Positions 1 to 6,278 of a DNA stretch of 8,590 nucleotides are shown here, piece after piece. A program made the position numbers and the translations under genes. Below the pieces are notes generated by a model, which saw nothing but the letters and a program-made list of their open reading frames with translations, was not told the origin of the DNA and ran no database searches. Position 1 is the first letter of the stretch. Each line of letters opens with the position of its first letter. Origin of the DNA: Clostridiales bacterium (GTDB taxonomy: Bacteria; Bacillota_A; Clostridia; Oscillospirales; Oscillospiraceae); NCBI GenBank assembly GCA_019417795.1, contig DXUR01000003.1:1-8590 (forward strand), in the 5' to 3' direction.

Positions 1-1050
1 GCGCAGAATGGCGATCTGATCGTCGGTCAGCCCCGCGTCGTTGGTTTTCAAATTCAGTGTCGGCAGCGACGGCACTTCCTCCGCCGCGGCCTGCTTGGCG
101 CGAGAAAGCTCCTCGCGCGCCTGATAGCCGAGCGTGCGCGGAAGCTCCACGCGCTCGCCGAGTATTTTATGCGGATAGATGGCCTCGTACTCGCGCAGCA
201 CATCCCAGCTGTCGGTGATGAGGCCCGCCGCGCCGTCCGCGATCAAACGGTTGCAGCCGCGGCTTAATGGCGCGTCGATCGGACCGGGAACGGCGAAAAC
301 ATCGCGTCCCTGCTCAAGCGCGGTATTCGCCGTGATGAGCGCGCCGCTCTTTTCCGGCGCTTCGACCACGATGGTCGCGAGGCTCAAGCCGCTGATGATG
401 CGGTTTCGCACGGGAAAATGCCACGCCTCGGCCGCCGTCCCGGGCGGATACTCGCTGATGAGCGCGCCCGAGGCCGCGATATCGCGGTACAGCCATTCAT
501 TCTCCGCGGGATAGACAATGTCCAGCCCGTTGCCGAGCACGGCGATGGTCTTTCCGCCCGCGCGCAGCGCGCCGCGGTGAGATGCGCTGTCCACGCCCGC
601 CGCCGCGCCGGAGATCACGACCGCGCCCTGCTTGCACAAACCGTAGGCGATCTTCTCCGCCGCTTCGATGCCGTAGGGCGAGGCCTTGCGCGTGCCGACC
701 ATGGCGACAGCGACCTCCTCGTCGATAACGGGGAGCTGGCCTTTGACATAAAGCAGGCACGGCGGCTCAAAGATATTGCGCAGGCGCATCGGATAGTCCG
801 CGTCCTGCATCGTGAGAAGCCGCAGCCCCAGCCGCGAACACGCGCCGAGGATACGGTCGGCGTTTTCCAACGATTTTTCCGCGAGCAGCGCGATCTGCCG
901 CGGCTCGATGCCCTCGACGAGGCGGTACTCGTCCTCGTCGGCATAGTAGACGTTCTCCGGCGTGCCGAAATAGTCGAGCAGCAGAAGCTTTGAGCGGTTT
1001 GTCAGTCCCTTGACCTCCGAGAGCCACACCCAGTATTTAAGGCCCGCCAT
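1..1050 (-). CDS. dprA: DNA-processing protein DprA (partial, C-terminus beyond left edge)
   Basis: DprA loads RecA onto incoming single-stranded DNA during natural transformation; it is cytosolic and widespread even in bacteria not known to be competent. The frame is open from an ATG at 1050 to the left edge (350 codons, no stop). The Rossmann-like core is clear: SGAAAGVDSASHRGAL at residues 147-162, VLGNGLDIVYPAEN at 171-184, FPVRNRIISGLS at 212-223, EKSGALITA at 233-241 and GRDVFAVPGP at 248-257. The last visible residues (LTDDQIAILR) begin the C-terminal winged helix, so only its remainder is missing. An N-terminal helical domain of about 85 residues precedes the core. AAGGAGGTG lies about 8 bases before the start. 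The gene follows the methyltransferase by 22 bases, so the two are probably co-transcribed. In many Firmicutes topA follows dprA; that would lie outside this window. Confidence 0.96.
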   Translation of the reverse strand, partial: MAGLKYWVWLSEVKGLTNRSKLLLLDYFGTPENVYYADEDEYRLVEGIEPRQIALLAEKSLENADRILGACSRLGLRLLTMQDADYPMRLRNIFEPPCLLYVKGQLPVIDEEVAVAMVGTRKASPYGIEAAEKIAYGLCKQGAVVISGAAAGVDSASHRGALRAGGKTIAVLGNGLDIVYPAENEWLYRDIAASGALISEYPPGTAAEAWHFPVRNRIISGLSLATIVVEAPEKSGALITANTALEQGRDVFAVPGPIDAPLSRGCNRLIADGAAGLITDSWDVLREYEAIYPHKILGERVELPRTLGYQAREELSRAKQAAAEEVPSLPTLNLKTNDAGLTDDQIAILR

Positions 1051-1072
1051 GAAGAGCACCTCCTTGTTTGTT

Positions 1073-1834
1073 TCAGCGATACATCTCCCACAGAACGACC
1101 GTCGCCGCGATGGCCGCGTTGAGCGACTCGCAGCGCGGGCTCATGGGAATTTTGAGCGTTTTGGCGCACTCATCCAGCATTTGCTGCGACAGTCCGCGCC
1201 CCTCGCTGCCGATGGCGACAGCGGCTTTGGACAGGTTCGCGTCAGACAGCGGCACGGTGTCCTCGCGCAGCGCCGTGCCGTAGAGCGGGACGCCGCTTTT
1301 ACTGAGCAGCGCGAAAAGCTCCTCCGGCGTGACGCTGTACGCCTCGCGGCGGAAGATCGCGCCCATTGTGGCGCGCGCCGTCTTGGGATTGAAGAGGTCG
1401 GCGCAGGCGTTGACTAAGAACACGCCGTCGCACTCAAACGCGTCCGCCGTGCGCAGGATGGTCCCCACGTTCCCGGGGTCCTGCACGCCGTCCAGCACGA
1501 GATAGTGCTTACCCGCAAGCGTTTCGGGCAGCTTCGTCTCGGGAAGCGCGACCGTAAACAGTGCGCCCTGCGGCGTCTCCATCGGGCTCACCGAGCGCAT
1601 CAGGTCTTCGCTCACGCACACGGCGCGCACGGTATCGGGAAGCGTTGGAATCTCCACGCCGTCGGAGAACACCGCCGTATGGACCGGCGCGCCCCACTTG
1701 AGCGCTTCGTCCAAGAGCTTTGTCCCGTCGCAGAGATATTCGCCGCTCTTTTTGCGGTAAGACCGGGAGGAAGCAAGCTTGCGCAGGTGCGTCATCAACG
1801 GATTCTGCCGGCTCGTGATGGTTTCCACGTCCAT
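1073..1834 (-). CDS. SPOUT-family (TrmH/SpoU) rRNA 2'-O-methyltransferase, RlmP/YsgA-like
   Basis: This 253-residue enzyme is predicted to transfer methyl from S-adenosylmethionine to a ribose 2'-OH in rRNA. All three SPOUT knot motifs are visible: motif 1 DGVQDPGNVGTILRTADAF at 115-133 (N122, R128), motif 2 AIGSEGRGLS at 207-216 (E211), and motif 3 IPMSPRCESLNAAIA at 229-243 (S237, N239). The first 100 residues form the basic substrate-binding domain (SRQNPLMTHLRKL, then a G-T-K-L-L-D-E-A-L stretch) typical of this subfamily. Overall layout matches Bacillus subtilis YsgA (RlmP), which modifies the A-loop guanosine of 23S rRNA; sharing that exact target is an inference. GGGAGGGAAGAGG precedes the ATG. 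A sigma-A promoter lies at 1876-1905 and dprA follows directly. Start and product class are secure; the substrate is not. Confidence 0.93.
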   Translation of the reverse strand: MDVETITSRQNPLMTHLRKLASSRSYRKKSGEYLCDGTKLLDEALKWGAPVHTAVFSDGVEIPTLPDTVRAVCVSEDLMRSVSPMETPQGALFTVALPETKLPETLAGKHYLVLDGVQDPGNVGTILRTADAFECDGVFLVNACADLFNPKTARATMGAIFRREAYSVTPEELFALLSKSGVPLYGTALREDTVPLSDANLSKAAVAIGSEGRGLSQQMLDECAKTLKIPMSPRCESLNAAIAATVVLWEMYR

Positions 1835-1875
1835 TTTTCCTCTTCCCTCCCAGTTTCTTATTTAATATGTATCAC

Positions 1876-1905
1876 ACTATATTATCAACTGCCGCCCTTT
1901 GTCAA
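1876..1905 (-). promoter_or_regulatory. Sigma-A promoter of the methyltransferase-dprA operon
   Basis: On the minus strand TTGACA (1900-1905) and TATAGT (1876-1881) are separated by 18 bases, an almost perfect sigma-A promoter about 40 bases before the start codon. A perfect 17-bp palindrome abuts its -35 box on the upstream side. Confidence 0.8.
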
Positions 1906-1922
1906 GCAAAAGAATCTTTTGC
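1906..1922. repeat. 17-bp perfect palindrome, candidate operator
   Basis: GCAAAAGAATCTTTTGC has two 8-base arms around a single central base. It lies directly next to the -35 box of the leftward promoter and about 36 bases upstream of the proposed pepT -35 box. With a one-base centre it cannot form a normal RNA hairpin, so a dimeric DNA-binding protein site is the more natural reading. I do not recognise the regulator. Confidence 0.5.
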
Positions 1923-1958
1923 ACCGTTTCACTTTTGCGCGGATCGGTGCTCCGCCGC

Positions 1959-1988
1959 TTTACAGTTCGCCCCCTTTTGTGGTACACT
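1959..1988 (+). promoter_or_regulatory. Probable sigma-A promoter of pepT
   Basis: TTTACA (1959-1964) and TACACT (1983-1988) are spaced by 18 bases, 45 bases ahead of the pepT ATG. The match is moderate but the position is right, and no better pair is visible. Confidence 0.6.
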
Positions 1989-1990
1989 GA

Positions 1991-2006
1991 GCGTGAAATA
2001 TCACGC
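1991..2006 (+). repeat. Dyad at the pepT transcription start
   Basis: GCGTGA-AATA-TCACGC is a perfect 6-base dyad with a 4-base centre. It lies just downstream of the proposed -10 box, roughly over +1. It could be an operator of the GTGA-N-TCAC kind or a 5' hairpin in the leader. It ends 13 bases before the Shine-Dalgarno sequence. Confidence 0.45.
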
Positions 2007-2033
2007 AGCATGACTGCAAGGAGGTACCCCAAA

Positions 2034-3245
2034 ATGGAATCTGCCAAATCGCGTTTTCTGCGCTATGTGACCTATTACACCACCTCGGATGAATTCACCG
2101 GCACCTCGCCCTCCACGGAGCGGCAGAAGGACCTTGGCCGCGTGCTGATGCAGGAGCTTGAAGCGCTGAAGCTCGAGGACGTCCACATGGACGACTGCGG
2201 CAATGTGCTTGCAACGCTCCCCGCGAGCGAGGGCGTGGACGCGCCCGTCATCGCGCTCATCGCGCACATGGACACCGCTCCCGACGCTTCGGGCGAAAAC
2301 GTCAAGCCCCGCCTCGTGCGCTACGAGGGCGGCGAGCTGAAGCTCAACGACACTGTCTCCCTCACCGAGGCGCTCTGCCCCGGCCTTGAAAGCCATGTGG
2401 GCGAAGAGCTCATCGTCACCGACGGCACGACGCTGCTCGGCGCGGACGACAAGGCCGGCGTCGCCGAGATCATGACCGCGGTCGAAACGATGATCGAGAA
2501 AAACGTCAAGCACGGCGAGGTGCGCGTCATCTTCACGACCGACGAGGAGATCGGCAACGGTGTCGACGGTCTCGACGTGCAGGAGCTCGGCTGCGACTAC
2601 GGCTATACCGTGGACGGCGGCCCGCTCGGTGAGATCGAATTTGAAAACTTCAACGCCGCCTCCGCCGTTCTGACGGTGCACGGCGTCGGCGTCCACCCCG
2701 GCAGCGCCAAAAATGTCATGATCAACGCCGCGACCGCAGCGATGGCCTTCCACGCGATGCTGCCTGAGGACGAAGTGCCGGAGAAAACCGACGGCTACGA
2801 GGGCTTCTTCCACCTGACCGAGATGAGCGGCAGCGTGACCGAGGCGACGCTGCGCTACATCATCCGCGACCACGACCGCGAGCGCTTTGAGGAGAAAAAG
2901 GCGCTCTTTGCCGACTGCGCCGCGCGCCTTGACGAAATTTACGGCGACGGCACGGCCGAGGCCCAGATCAGCGACAGCTACTACAACATGAAGGAGAAGA
3001 TCCTCCCCCACTTCCACCTCATCGAGCGCGCGGAAAACGCCTTCCGCGCCAACGGTGTCGAGCCGCAGTGCGTACCCATCCGCGGCGGCACGGACGGCGC
3101 GCGCCTGTCCTGGGACGGGCTGCCCTGCCCCAACCTCTCCACCGGCGGCTACAATTACCACGGCGTGCGCGAGTGGATCCCCGCGGACAGCCTTGAGGCC
3201 ATGACGAACGTGCTCGTCACGCTGACGGAGAGCTTTGCCGAATGA
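2034..3245 (+). CDS. pepT: Peptidase T (tripeptide aminopeptidase)
   Basis: PepT is a cytosolic M20 zinc aminopeptidase that removes the N-terminal residue from tripeptides. The 403-residue product is close to the usual length of about 408. The dinuclear-zinc ligands fall where the family has them: H78 and D80 in HMDTAP, D138 in GADDKAG, the catalytic pair E171/E172 in TDEEIG, D194 in VDGG, and H376 in YNYHG. The lid domain lies between the two catalytic halves, roughly residues 200-310. The frame is open further upstream, but the ATG at 2034 is chosen because AAGGAGG ends 9 bases before it and family homology begins there (MESAKSRFLRYV). The longer version would start upstream of the promoter. 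A second peptidase gene follows after 40 bases, suggesting a peptide-scavenging operon. Confidence 0.96.
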   Translation: MESAKSRFLRYVTYYTTSDEFTGTSPSTERQKDLGRVLMQELEALKLEDVHMDDCGNVLATLPASEGVDAPVIALIAHMDTAPDASGENVKPRLVRYEGGELKLNDTVSLTEALCPGLESHVGEELIVTDGTTLLGADDKAGVAEIMTAVETMIEKNVKHGEVRVIFTTDEEIGNGVDGLDVQELGCDYGYTVDGGPLGEIEFENFNAASAVLTVHGVGVHPGSAKNVMINAATAAMAFHAMLPEDEVPEKTDGYEGFFHLTEMSGSVTEATLRYIIRDHDRERFEEKKALFADCAARLDEIYGDGTAEAQISDSYYNMKEKILPHFHLIERAENAFRANGVEPQCVPIRGGTDGARLSWDGLPCPNLSTGGYNYHGVREWIPADSLEAMTNVLVTLTESFAE

Positions 3246-3285
3246 GGCAATCGTTATCGTAACAAAGAATTGGAGTGATTTTGTG

Positions 3286-5085
3286 ATGAATCCTGTCGAA
3301 AAGCTCGCACTTTTGCGCGCGGAGATGGCCAAGCGCCATATCGATGCCTACGTCGTCGTGACCGACGACTTCCACACCTCGGAATATGTCGGCGCGCATT
3401 TTAAGGCGCGCGAATTTCTCTCCGGCTTCACCGGCTCTGCCGGTACGCTCGTCGTGCTGCCGGACGCCGCCGCGCTGTGGACGGATGGCCGCTACTTTTT
3501 GCAGGCCTCGCAGCAGTTAGAGGGCAGCGGTATTGAGCTCATGCGCATGGGCCAGCCCGGCGTGCCTGAGATCCCCGCGTTCCTGCGCGACCATGTTCCT
3601 GAAAACGGCTGGATCGGCTTCGACTCGCGCACGATCAGCAACAACTTCGCCCGTTCGATTGGCGAGAAAACGCGCGAGAAGCACATCCGCTTTGCGGGCG
3701 ACGAGGACCTTGTCGACCTTGTGTGGGCGGACCGCCCCGCACTCTCGTGCGAGCCTCTCTGGGAGCTGGACGTTCAGTACGCAGGCCTGACGCGCAGGGA
3801 AAAGCTCGCAATGGTGCGCGGCAAGATGAAGGAGATGGGCGCAAGCGTGTTCGTCATCCCCTCTCTCGACGAGGTCGCGTGGCTGCTGAATCTGCGCGGC
3901 AACGATGTGCTCTTCACGCCCGTGTTTCTCTCGTATCTGCTGCTTGAGCAGGACAAGGCCACGCTCTGCGTGCAGAGAGAGGCCGTGAGTGCAGAGATCG
4001 AAGCACATTTGAAATCTGACGGCGTAACGCTCGCTCCCTATGACGACATCTACCGCCTCGTCGCGGCGCTGCCCACGGGCACCCGCGTCCTGCTCGACGG
4101 CGAGCGCGCCAACTACCGCATTCTGCAAAGCGTGCCTGAGAGTGCCGAAGTGCTCGACCGCACGAGCCCCATTCAGCTGATGAAGGCGATGAAAACGCCC
4201 GCTGAGCAGGAGAACGAGCGCCTCGCCCACATCAAGGACGGCGTGGCCGTCACGCGCTTCATCTACTGGCTCAAGCACACGATCGGCAAAGAGCCGATCA
4301 CCGAGCTCAGCGCGTCGAAAAAGCTCGAATCTCTTCGCGCCGAGGGTGAGCACTATCTTGAGCAGAGCTTCGACCCCATCCTCGCCTACGGCGCGCACGG
4401 CGCGATCGTCCACTACGAGCCGACCGAGGAGACTGACATCCCTATGGAACCGCGCGGTCTCTGCCTCGCCGACACGGGCGCGCAGTATTTGGAGGGCACG
4501 ACCGACATCACCCGCACCATCGCGCTCGGCCCGCTCACGGACGAGGAAAAGCGCATCTACACGCTTGTCCTGCGCGGACACATACAGCTGGGCGCGGCCA
4601 AGTTCCTGCACGGCTGCATGGGCGAAAACCTTGACATGCTGGCCCGCACGCCGCTGTGGGAAGCGGGCCTCGACTTCAACCACGGCACGGGCCACGGCGT
4701 GGGCTTCGTCCTCGGCGTGCATGAGGGCCCTGAGCGCGTACACTGGGACGTGAAGCGCCAGAAGCGCCACTGCGTCATCGAAGAGGGCATGATCTTCTCG
4801 AACGAGCCGGGCATTTACCTTGCCGGCAAGTTCGGCGTGCGCATTGAGAACCTCGTCGTTGTACGCGAGACTGAGGTCAACGAGTACGGCCGCTTCCTTG
4901 CGCTCGAACCGCTGACGCTCGTGCCGTATGACCGCGATGCGATCGATCTGTCGCTGCTCTCGTCGCGCGATGTGGAGCTTTTGAATGCTTATCACGCTAA
5001 GGTCTTTGCGGTGATCTCGCCGTATCTGAGTGGGGATGAGCTGGAGTGGCTCAAGGCGGCCACTGAGCCAGTGCAGTTCTGCTGA
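3286..5085 (+). CDS. Xaa-Pro aminopeptidase (M24B, three-domain aminopeptidase P)
   Basis: The enzyme cleaves the N-terminal residue from peptides with proline in position two, complementing PepT in complete peptide breakdown; it should be cytosolic, since no signal peptide is visible. The 599-residue product is long for bacterial PepP and resembles the three-domain form also found in eukaryotes: two creatinase-like N-terminal domains (about 5-130 and 150-315), the pita-bread catalytic domain (about 320-540) and a C-terminal M24_C tail. The five dimetal ligands are present: D396 and D407 (11 apart, in ADTGAQYLEGTTDITRT), H470 in HGTGHGVG, E507 in NEPGIY and E521 in RIEN. The ATG at 3286 is chosen over one at 3235 because GGAG lies 10 bases before it and 3235 would overlap the end of pepT. 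No terminator separates it from pepT. Confidence 0.94.
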   Translation: MNPVEKLALLRAEMAKRHIDAYVVVTDDFHTSEYVGAHFKAREFLSGFTGSAGTLVVLPDAAALWTDGRYFLQASQQLEGSGIELMRMGQPGVPEIPAFLRDHVPENGWIGFDSRTISNNFARSIGEKTREKHIRFAGDEDLVDLVWADRPALSCEPLWELDVQYAGLTRREKLAMVRGKMKEMGASVFVIPSLDEVAWLLNLRGNDVLFTPVFLSYLLLEQDKATLCVQREAVSAEIEAHLKSDGVTLAPYDDIYRLVAALPTGTRVLLDGERANYRILQSVPESAEVLDRTSPIQLMKAMKTPAEQENERLAHIKDGVAVTRFIYWLKHTIGKEPITELSASKKLESLRAEGEHYLEQSFDPILAYGAHGAIVHYEPTEETDIPMEPRGLCLADTGAQYLEGTTDITRTIALGPLTDEEKRIYTLVLRGHIQLGAAKFLHGCMGENLDMLARTPLWEAGLDFNHGTGHGVGFVLGVHEGPERVHWDVKRQKRHCVIEEGMIFSNEPGIYLAGKFGVRIENLVVVRETEVNEYGRFLALEPLTLVPYDRDAIDLSLLSSRDVELLNAYHAKVFAVISPYLSGDELEWLKAATEPVQFC

Positions 5086-5099
5086 ACAGCATAAAAGGC

Positions 5100-5115
5100 A
5101 GCGCGATAGCGCGCT
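5100..5115 (+). repeat. Small hairpin after the aminopeptidase gene
   Basis: AGCGCG-ATAG-CGCGCT forms a 6-bp stem 14 bases past the stop codon. There is no U-run after it, so it is not a terminator alone. A comparable GCAGCGCC hairpin sits at the equivalent place beside the second repeat copy (6197-6215), so it may mark the outer edge of that element. Confidence 0.4.
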
Positions 5116-5141
5116 TCTATCTCTGCACCGTGCAGGGGCGC

Positions 5142-5276
5142 GGGAAAAGGGGGCCATTCTCTCTCGTGAGAGAATGGCCCCCTTTTGATCCCCCAAGAGA
5201 ACGCAAGGGGCACTGCCCCTTGACCCCGACATTGGCAGATTGCAGCTTGAAGAGCTGCACGCGCTGCGCAATCGGG
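5142..5276 (+). repeat. Dispersed hairpin-rich repeat, copy 1
   Basis: This roughly 135-bp stretch is repeated in inverted orientation at 6062-6194. Shared blocks in order are the long hairpin (GGGGGCCATTCTCTC and its complement), CCCCAAGAGAAC, a short hairpin at 5204-5222 (CAAGGGGC-ACT-GCCCCTTG), TTGACCCCG, CTTGAAGAGCTGC and AATCGGG. By eye identity is high, and differences gather in loops and near one end. It has no coding character: short frames through it run in several directions. I do not recognise a named family. It lies between the convergent pepP and XRE genes, so a terminator or REP/MITE-like role is plausible. Confidence 0.8.
5145..5186. terminator. Bidirectional terminator-like hairpin in repeat copy 1
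   Basis: Two perfect 19-base arms (5145-5163 and 5168-5186) enclose a TCGT loop. The stem starts with AAAA and ends with TTTT, so it has the GC stem plus U-run of an intrinsic terminator in both directions. It would end the pepT-pepP transcript 60 to 100 bases after the stop codon. Confidence 0.75.
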
Positions 5277-5416
5277 GGCGGTGTACATGGCTTCGCCATG
5301 AACCCCTGCGATTCGGTTCATCCAGCAACCGCGCCTTACTCCGTGAGGCGCGTGTGACGGTAGACTGGCGGCAGACTGCCTGCGGGGCGGCATCGCTGCG
5401 CTCGCCGCATTACAAG
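5277..5416. other. GC-rich non-coding stretch with small inverted repeats
   Basis: No supportable gene is present between repeat copy 1 and the terminator. Several short dyads occur, including CATGGC-TTC-GCCATG at 5286-5300 and GCGCCT...AGGCGC near 5330-5350. They may be decayed parts of the same repeat family, but I see no second copy of this part in the window. Confidence 0.5.
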
Positions 5417-5444
5417 AAAAACGACCGCGTGAGCGGTCGTTTTT
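5417..5444 (-). terminator. Intrinsic terminator of the XRE regulator gene
   Basis: AAAAACGACCGC and GCGGTCGTTTTT form a perfect 12-bp stem with a GTGA loop. The XRE stop codon (5443-5445) overlaps its outer edge, so the hairpin lies immediately at the 3' end of that gene. The A and T runs on both sides would let it work for either strand. Confidence 0.85.
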
Positions 5445-5646
5445 ATCGTTTGTCGGTGCGGCCGAGGAGGTAGTCGACGGAGGTTCCGTAGAGGTCGGCC
5501 AGTTTAATTAAAATTTGTGTTGGCACGTCGTTTTCGCCAGTCTCGTATTTGGAATAGCCGGTCTGCGACATGCCCAGCAGCTTCGCAAGTGCAGCTTGCG
5601 TCATATCGTTGTCTTCCCGCAGGTCTCTCAATCTCGGATACATCAT
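5443..5646 (-). CDS. XRE-family helix-turn-helix regulator
   Basis: This is a 67-residue single-domain Cro/C1-type DNA-binding protein. The HTH is at residues 15-37: MTQAALAKLLGMSQ, then TGYSKYETG. The closing SVDYLLGRTD is typical of short Firmicutes and phage XRE proteins, and no effector or dimerisation domain follows. The frame continues to a TTG nine codons upstream, but ATG at 5646 is preferred because GGGGTG sits about 5 bases before it; a second ATG follows immediately. The gene is divergent from a 50-residue ORF with an 89-base gap, the usual layout for a regulator controlling itself and its neighbour. Targets are unknown. Phage or plasmid ancestry is possible but not shown. Confidence 0.9.
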   Translation of the reverse strand: MMYPRLRDLREDNDMTQAALAKLLGMSQTGYSKYETGENDVPTQILIKLADLYGTSVDYLLGRTDKR

Positions 5647-5669
5647 CTTCACCCCAGGAAAACTATATA

Positions 5670-5690
5670 GCAAGCAACTTCTTAACTTGC
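5670..5690. promoter_or_regulatory. Candidate XRE operator between the divergent genes
   Basis: GCAAG (5670-5674) and CTTGC (5686-5690) are symmetric arms spanning 21 bases, about two helical turns. They lie next to the likely XRE -10 box (TATAGT on the minus strand, 5662-5667). Only the outer arms are symmetric, so this is a suggestion based on position. Confidence 0.35.
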
Positions 5691-5712
5691 ATTTTAATCT
5701 GTTTCAGGTTAT

Positions 5713-5718
5713 TATAAT
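5713..5718 (+). promoter_or_regulatory. -10 box of the 50-residue protein gene
   Basis: A perfect TATAAT lies 17 bases before the ATG of the small gene. No convincing -35 box is found at 16-18 bases (TTGCAT at 5687-5692 gives a spacing of 20), so expression may be weak or regulated, for example by the XRE protein. Confidence 0.5.
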
Positions 5719-5735
5719 CCCAAGGAGGGATGAAA

Positions 5736-5888
5736 ATGCCTGATTATGAAAAGATGTATCACCTGCTATTCAACGCGATCACCGACGCACTGACTCAACT
5801 GGAAGCACAGAATTACGGCGATGTTAAAGACGCCCTCATCTCCGCCCAACAAAAAGCCGAAGAAATCTATATTACAGCAGAGGACTAA
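5736..5888 (+). CDS. Small acidic protein of unknown function, paired with XRE regulator
   Basis: This 50-residue ORF starts MPDYEKMYHLLFNAITDAL and ends KAEEIYITAED. It has an AAGGAGG ribosome site 7 bases before the ATG and a TATAAT upstream, so it is well supported as a gene despite its size. The sequence suggests two amphipathic helices (about 4-21 and 25-46), is acidic, and has no signal peptide or membrane segment. An ATG six bases earlier is in frame but too close to the ribosome site. From memory, short proteins of this look accompany XRE regulators in Clostridia, but I cannot name a family or function. Possible roles include an antirepressor or a regulator partner; none is demonstrated. 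Confidence 0.8.
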   Translation: MPDYEKMYHLLFNAITDALTQLEAQNYGDVKDALISAQQKAEEIYITAED

Positions 5889-6061
5889 AAAAGAAGCAAA
5901 CCTGAACGCGGCGAACGCAGCAATGCCGCCTTGGCAGGCATCAGCAAGATCGTACAAATCCAAAGTAGACAGAAATTAGGCTGTACTTCTACAAGATGGG
6001 CAAAGCGGCAGCGGATAATAGGAGCAAACCAAATTGTATCGCAGCAAAAAAACAGCAGACA
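5889..6061. other. Non-coding stretch downstream of the small gene
   Basis: No gene with a ribosome site or family signature is visible. A weak dyad (ATGCC...GGCAT near 5929-5947) follows the small gene but lacks a T-run, so it is a poor terminator. Base composition is less GC-rich than the core genes, in line with accessory DNA. Confidence 0.5.
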
Positions 6062-6194
6062 CCCGATTCCGCAGGCTGAGCAGCTCTTCAAGCCCAAACC
6101 TCGCAATGGCGGGGTCAAGGGGCAGAGCCCCTTGTGTTCTCTTGGGGGGCAAGGGGGGCCATTCTCTCACGTGAGAGAATGGCCCCCTTATCCC
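6062..6194 (-). repeat. Dispersed hairpin-rich repeat, copy 2 (inverted)
   Basis: Read on the minus strand this matches copy 1 (5142-5276) block for block: the long hairpin, CCCCAAGAGAAC, the short hairpin (6116-6134, CAAGGGGC-AGA-GCCCCTTG on the plus strand), TTGACCCCG, CTTGAAGAGCTGC and AATCGGG. Stem bases are kept while loop bases differ (ACGT against TCGT; AGA against ACT). It lies between the convergent small gene and metG remnant. In both copies the long hairpin is the first part reached by the core gene's transcript. Confidence 0.8.
6153..6188. terminator. Bidirectional terminator-like hairpin in repeat copy 2
   Basis: Arms 6153-6170 and 6171-6188 pair over 17 bases plus a G-T pair, centred on CTCTCACGTGAGAG with almost no loop. 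It is the counterpart of the hairpin at 5145-5186. Two further small hairpins follow: GCAGCGCC-TAC-GGCGCTGC (6197-6215) and GTGCC-TTT-GGCAC (6222-6234). Confidence 0.65.
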
Positions 6195-6234
6195 GTGCAG
6201 CGCCTACGGCGCTGCTTCCCCGTGCCTTTGGCAC

Positions 6235-6269
6235 AAAAAAGAGCTCCCTCTGCCGAGAGAACTCTTTTT
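6235..6269 (-). terminator. Intrinsic terminator downstream of the metG remnant
   Basis: On the minus strand AAAAAGAG pairs with CTCTTTTT around a partly paired centre with a GGCA-like loop, and a run of six T follows. It begins 9 bases after the metG stop codon, as expected for the native metG terminator. Confidence 0.7.
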
Positions 6270-6278
6270 CGTTATTTT

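Noticed and set aside
1899..2033. Upstream extension of the pepT frame by 45 codons
   Set aside because: It would start before the promoter, lacks a ribosome site, and adds residues not found in peptidase T; the ATG at 2034 has a strong site.
2001..3332. A 443-codon open frame on the minus strand opposite pepT
   Set aside because: It is antisense to an intact M20 peptidase, low in complexity, and runs over the pepT start and the next gene's start; no ribosome site.
3517..5328. A 603-codon open frame on the minus strand opposite the Xaa-Pro aminopeptidase gene
   Set aside because: It lies antisense to a gene with complete catalytic motifs, has a repetitive Arg/Ala/Val/Asp-rich composition typical of GC-rich shadow frames, and shows no family signature.
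5086..5442. Possible tRNA or known small RNA gene in the hairpin-rich gap
   Set aside because: No cloverleaf, anticodon arm or CCA-adjacent acceptor stem could be found; the structures fit the repeat element and terminators.
5142..6194. CRISPR array or insertion-sequence ends formed by the repeated blocks
   Set aside because: Only two long copies exist, in opposite orientation, with no regular spacers and no transposase gene between them.
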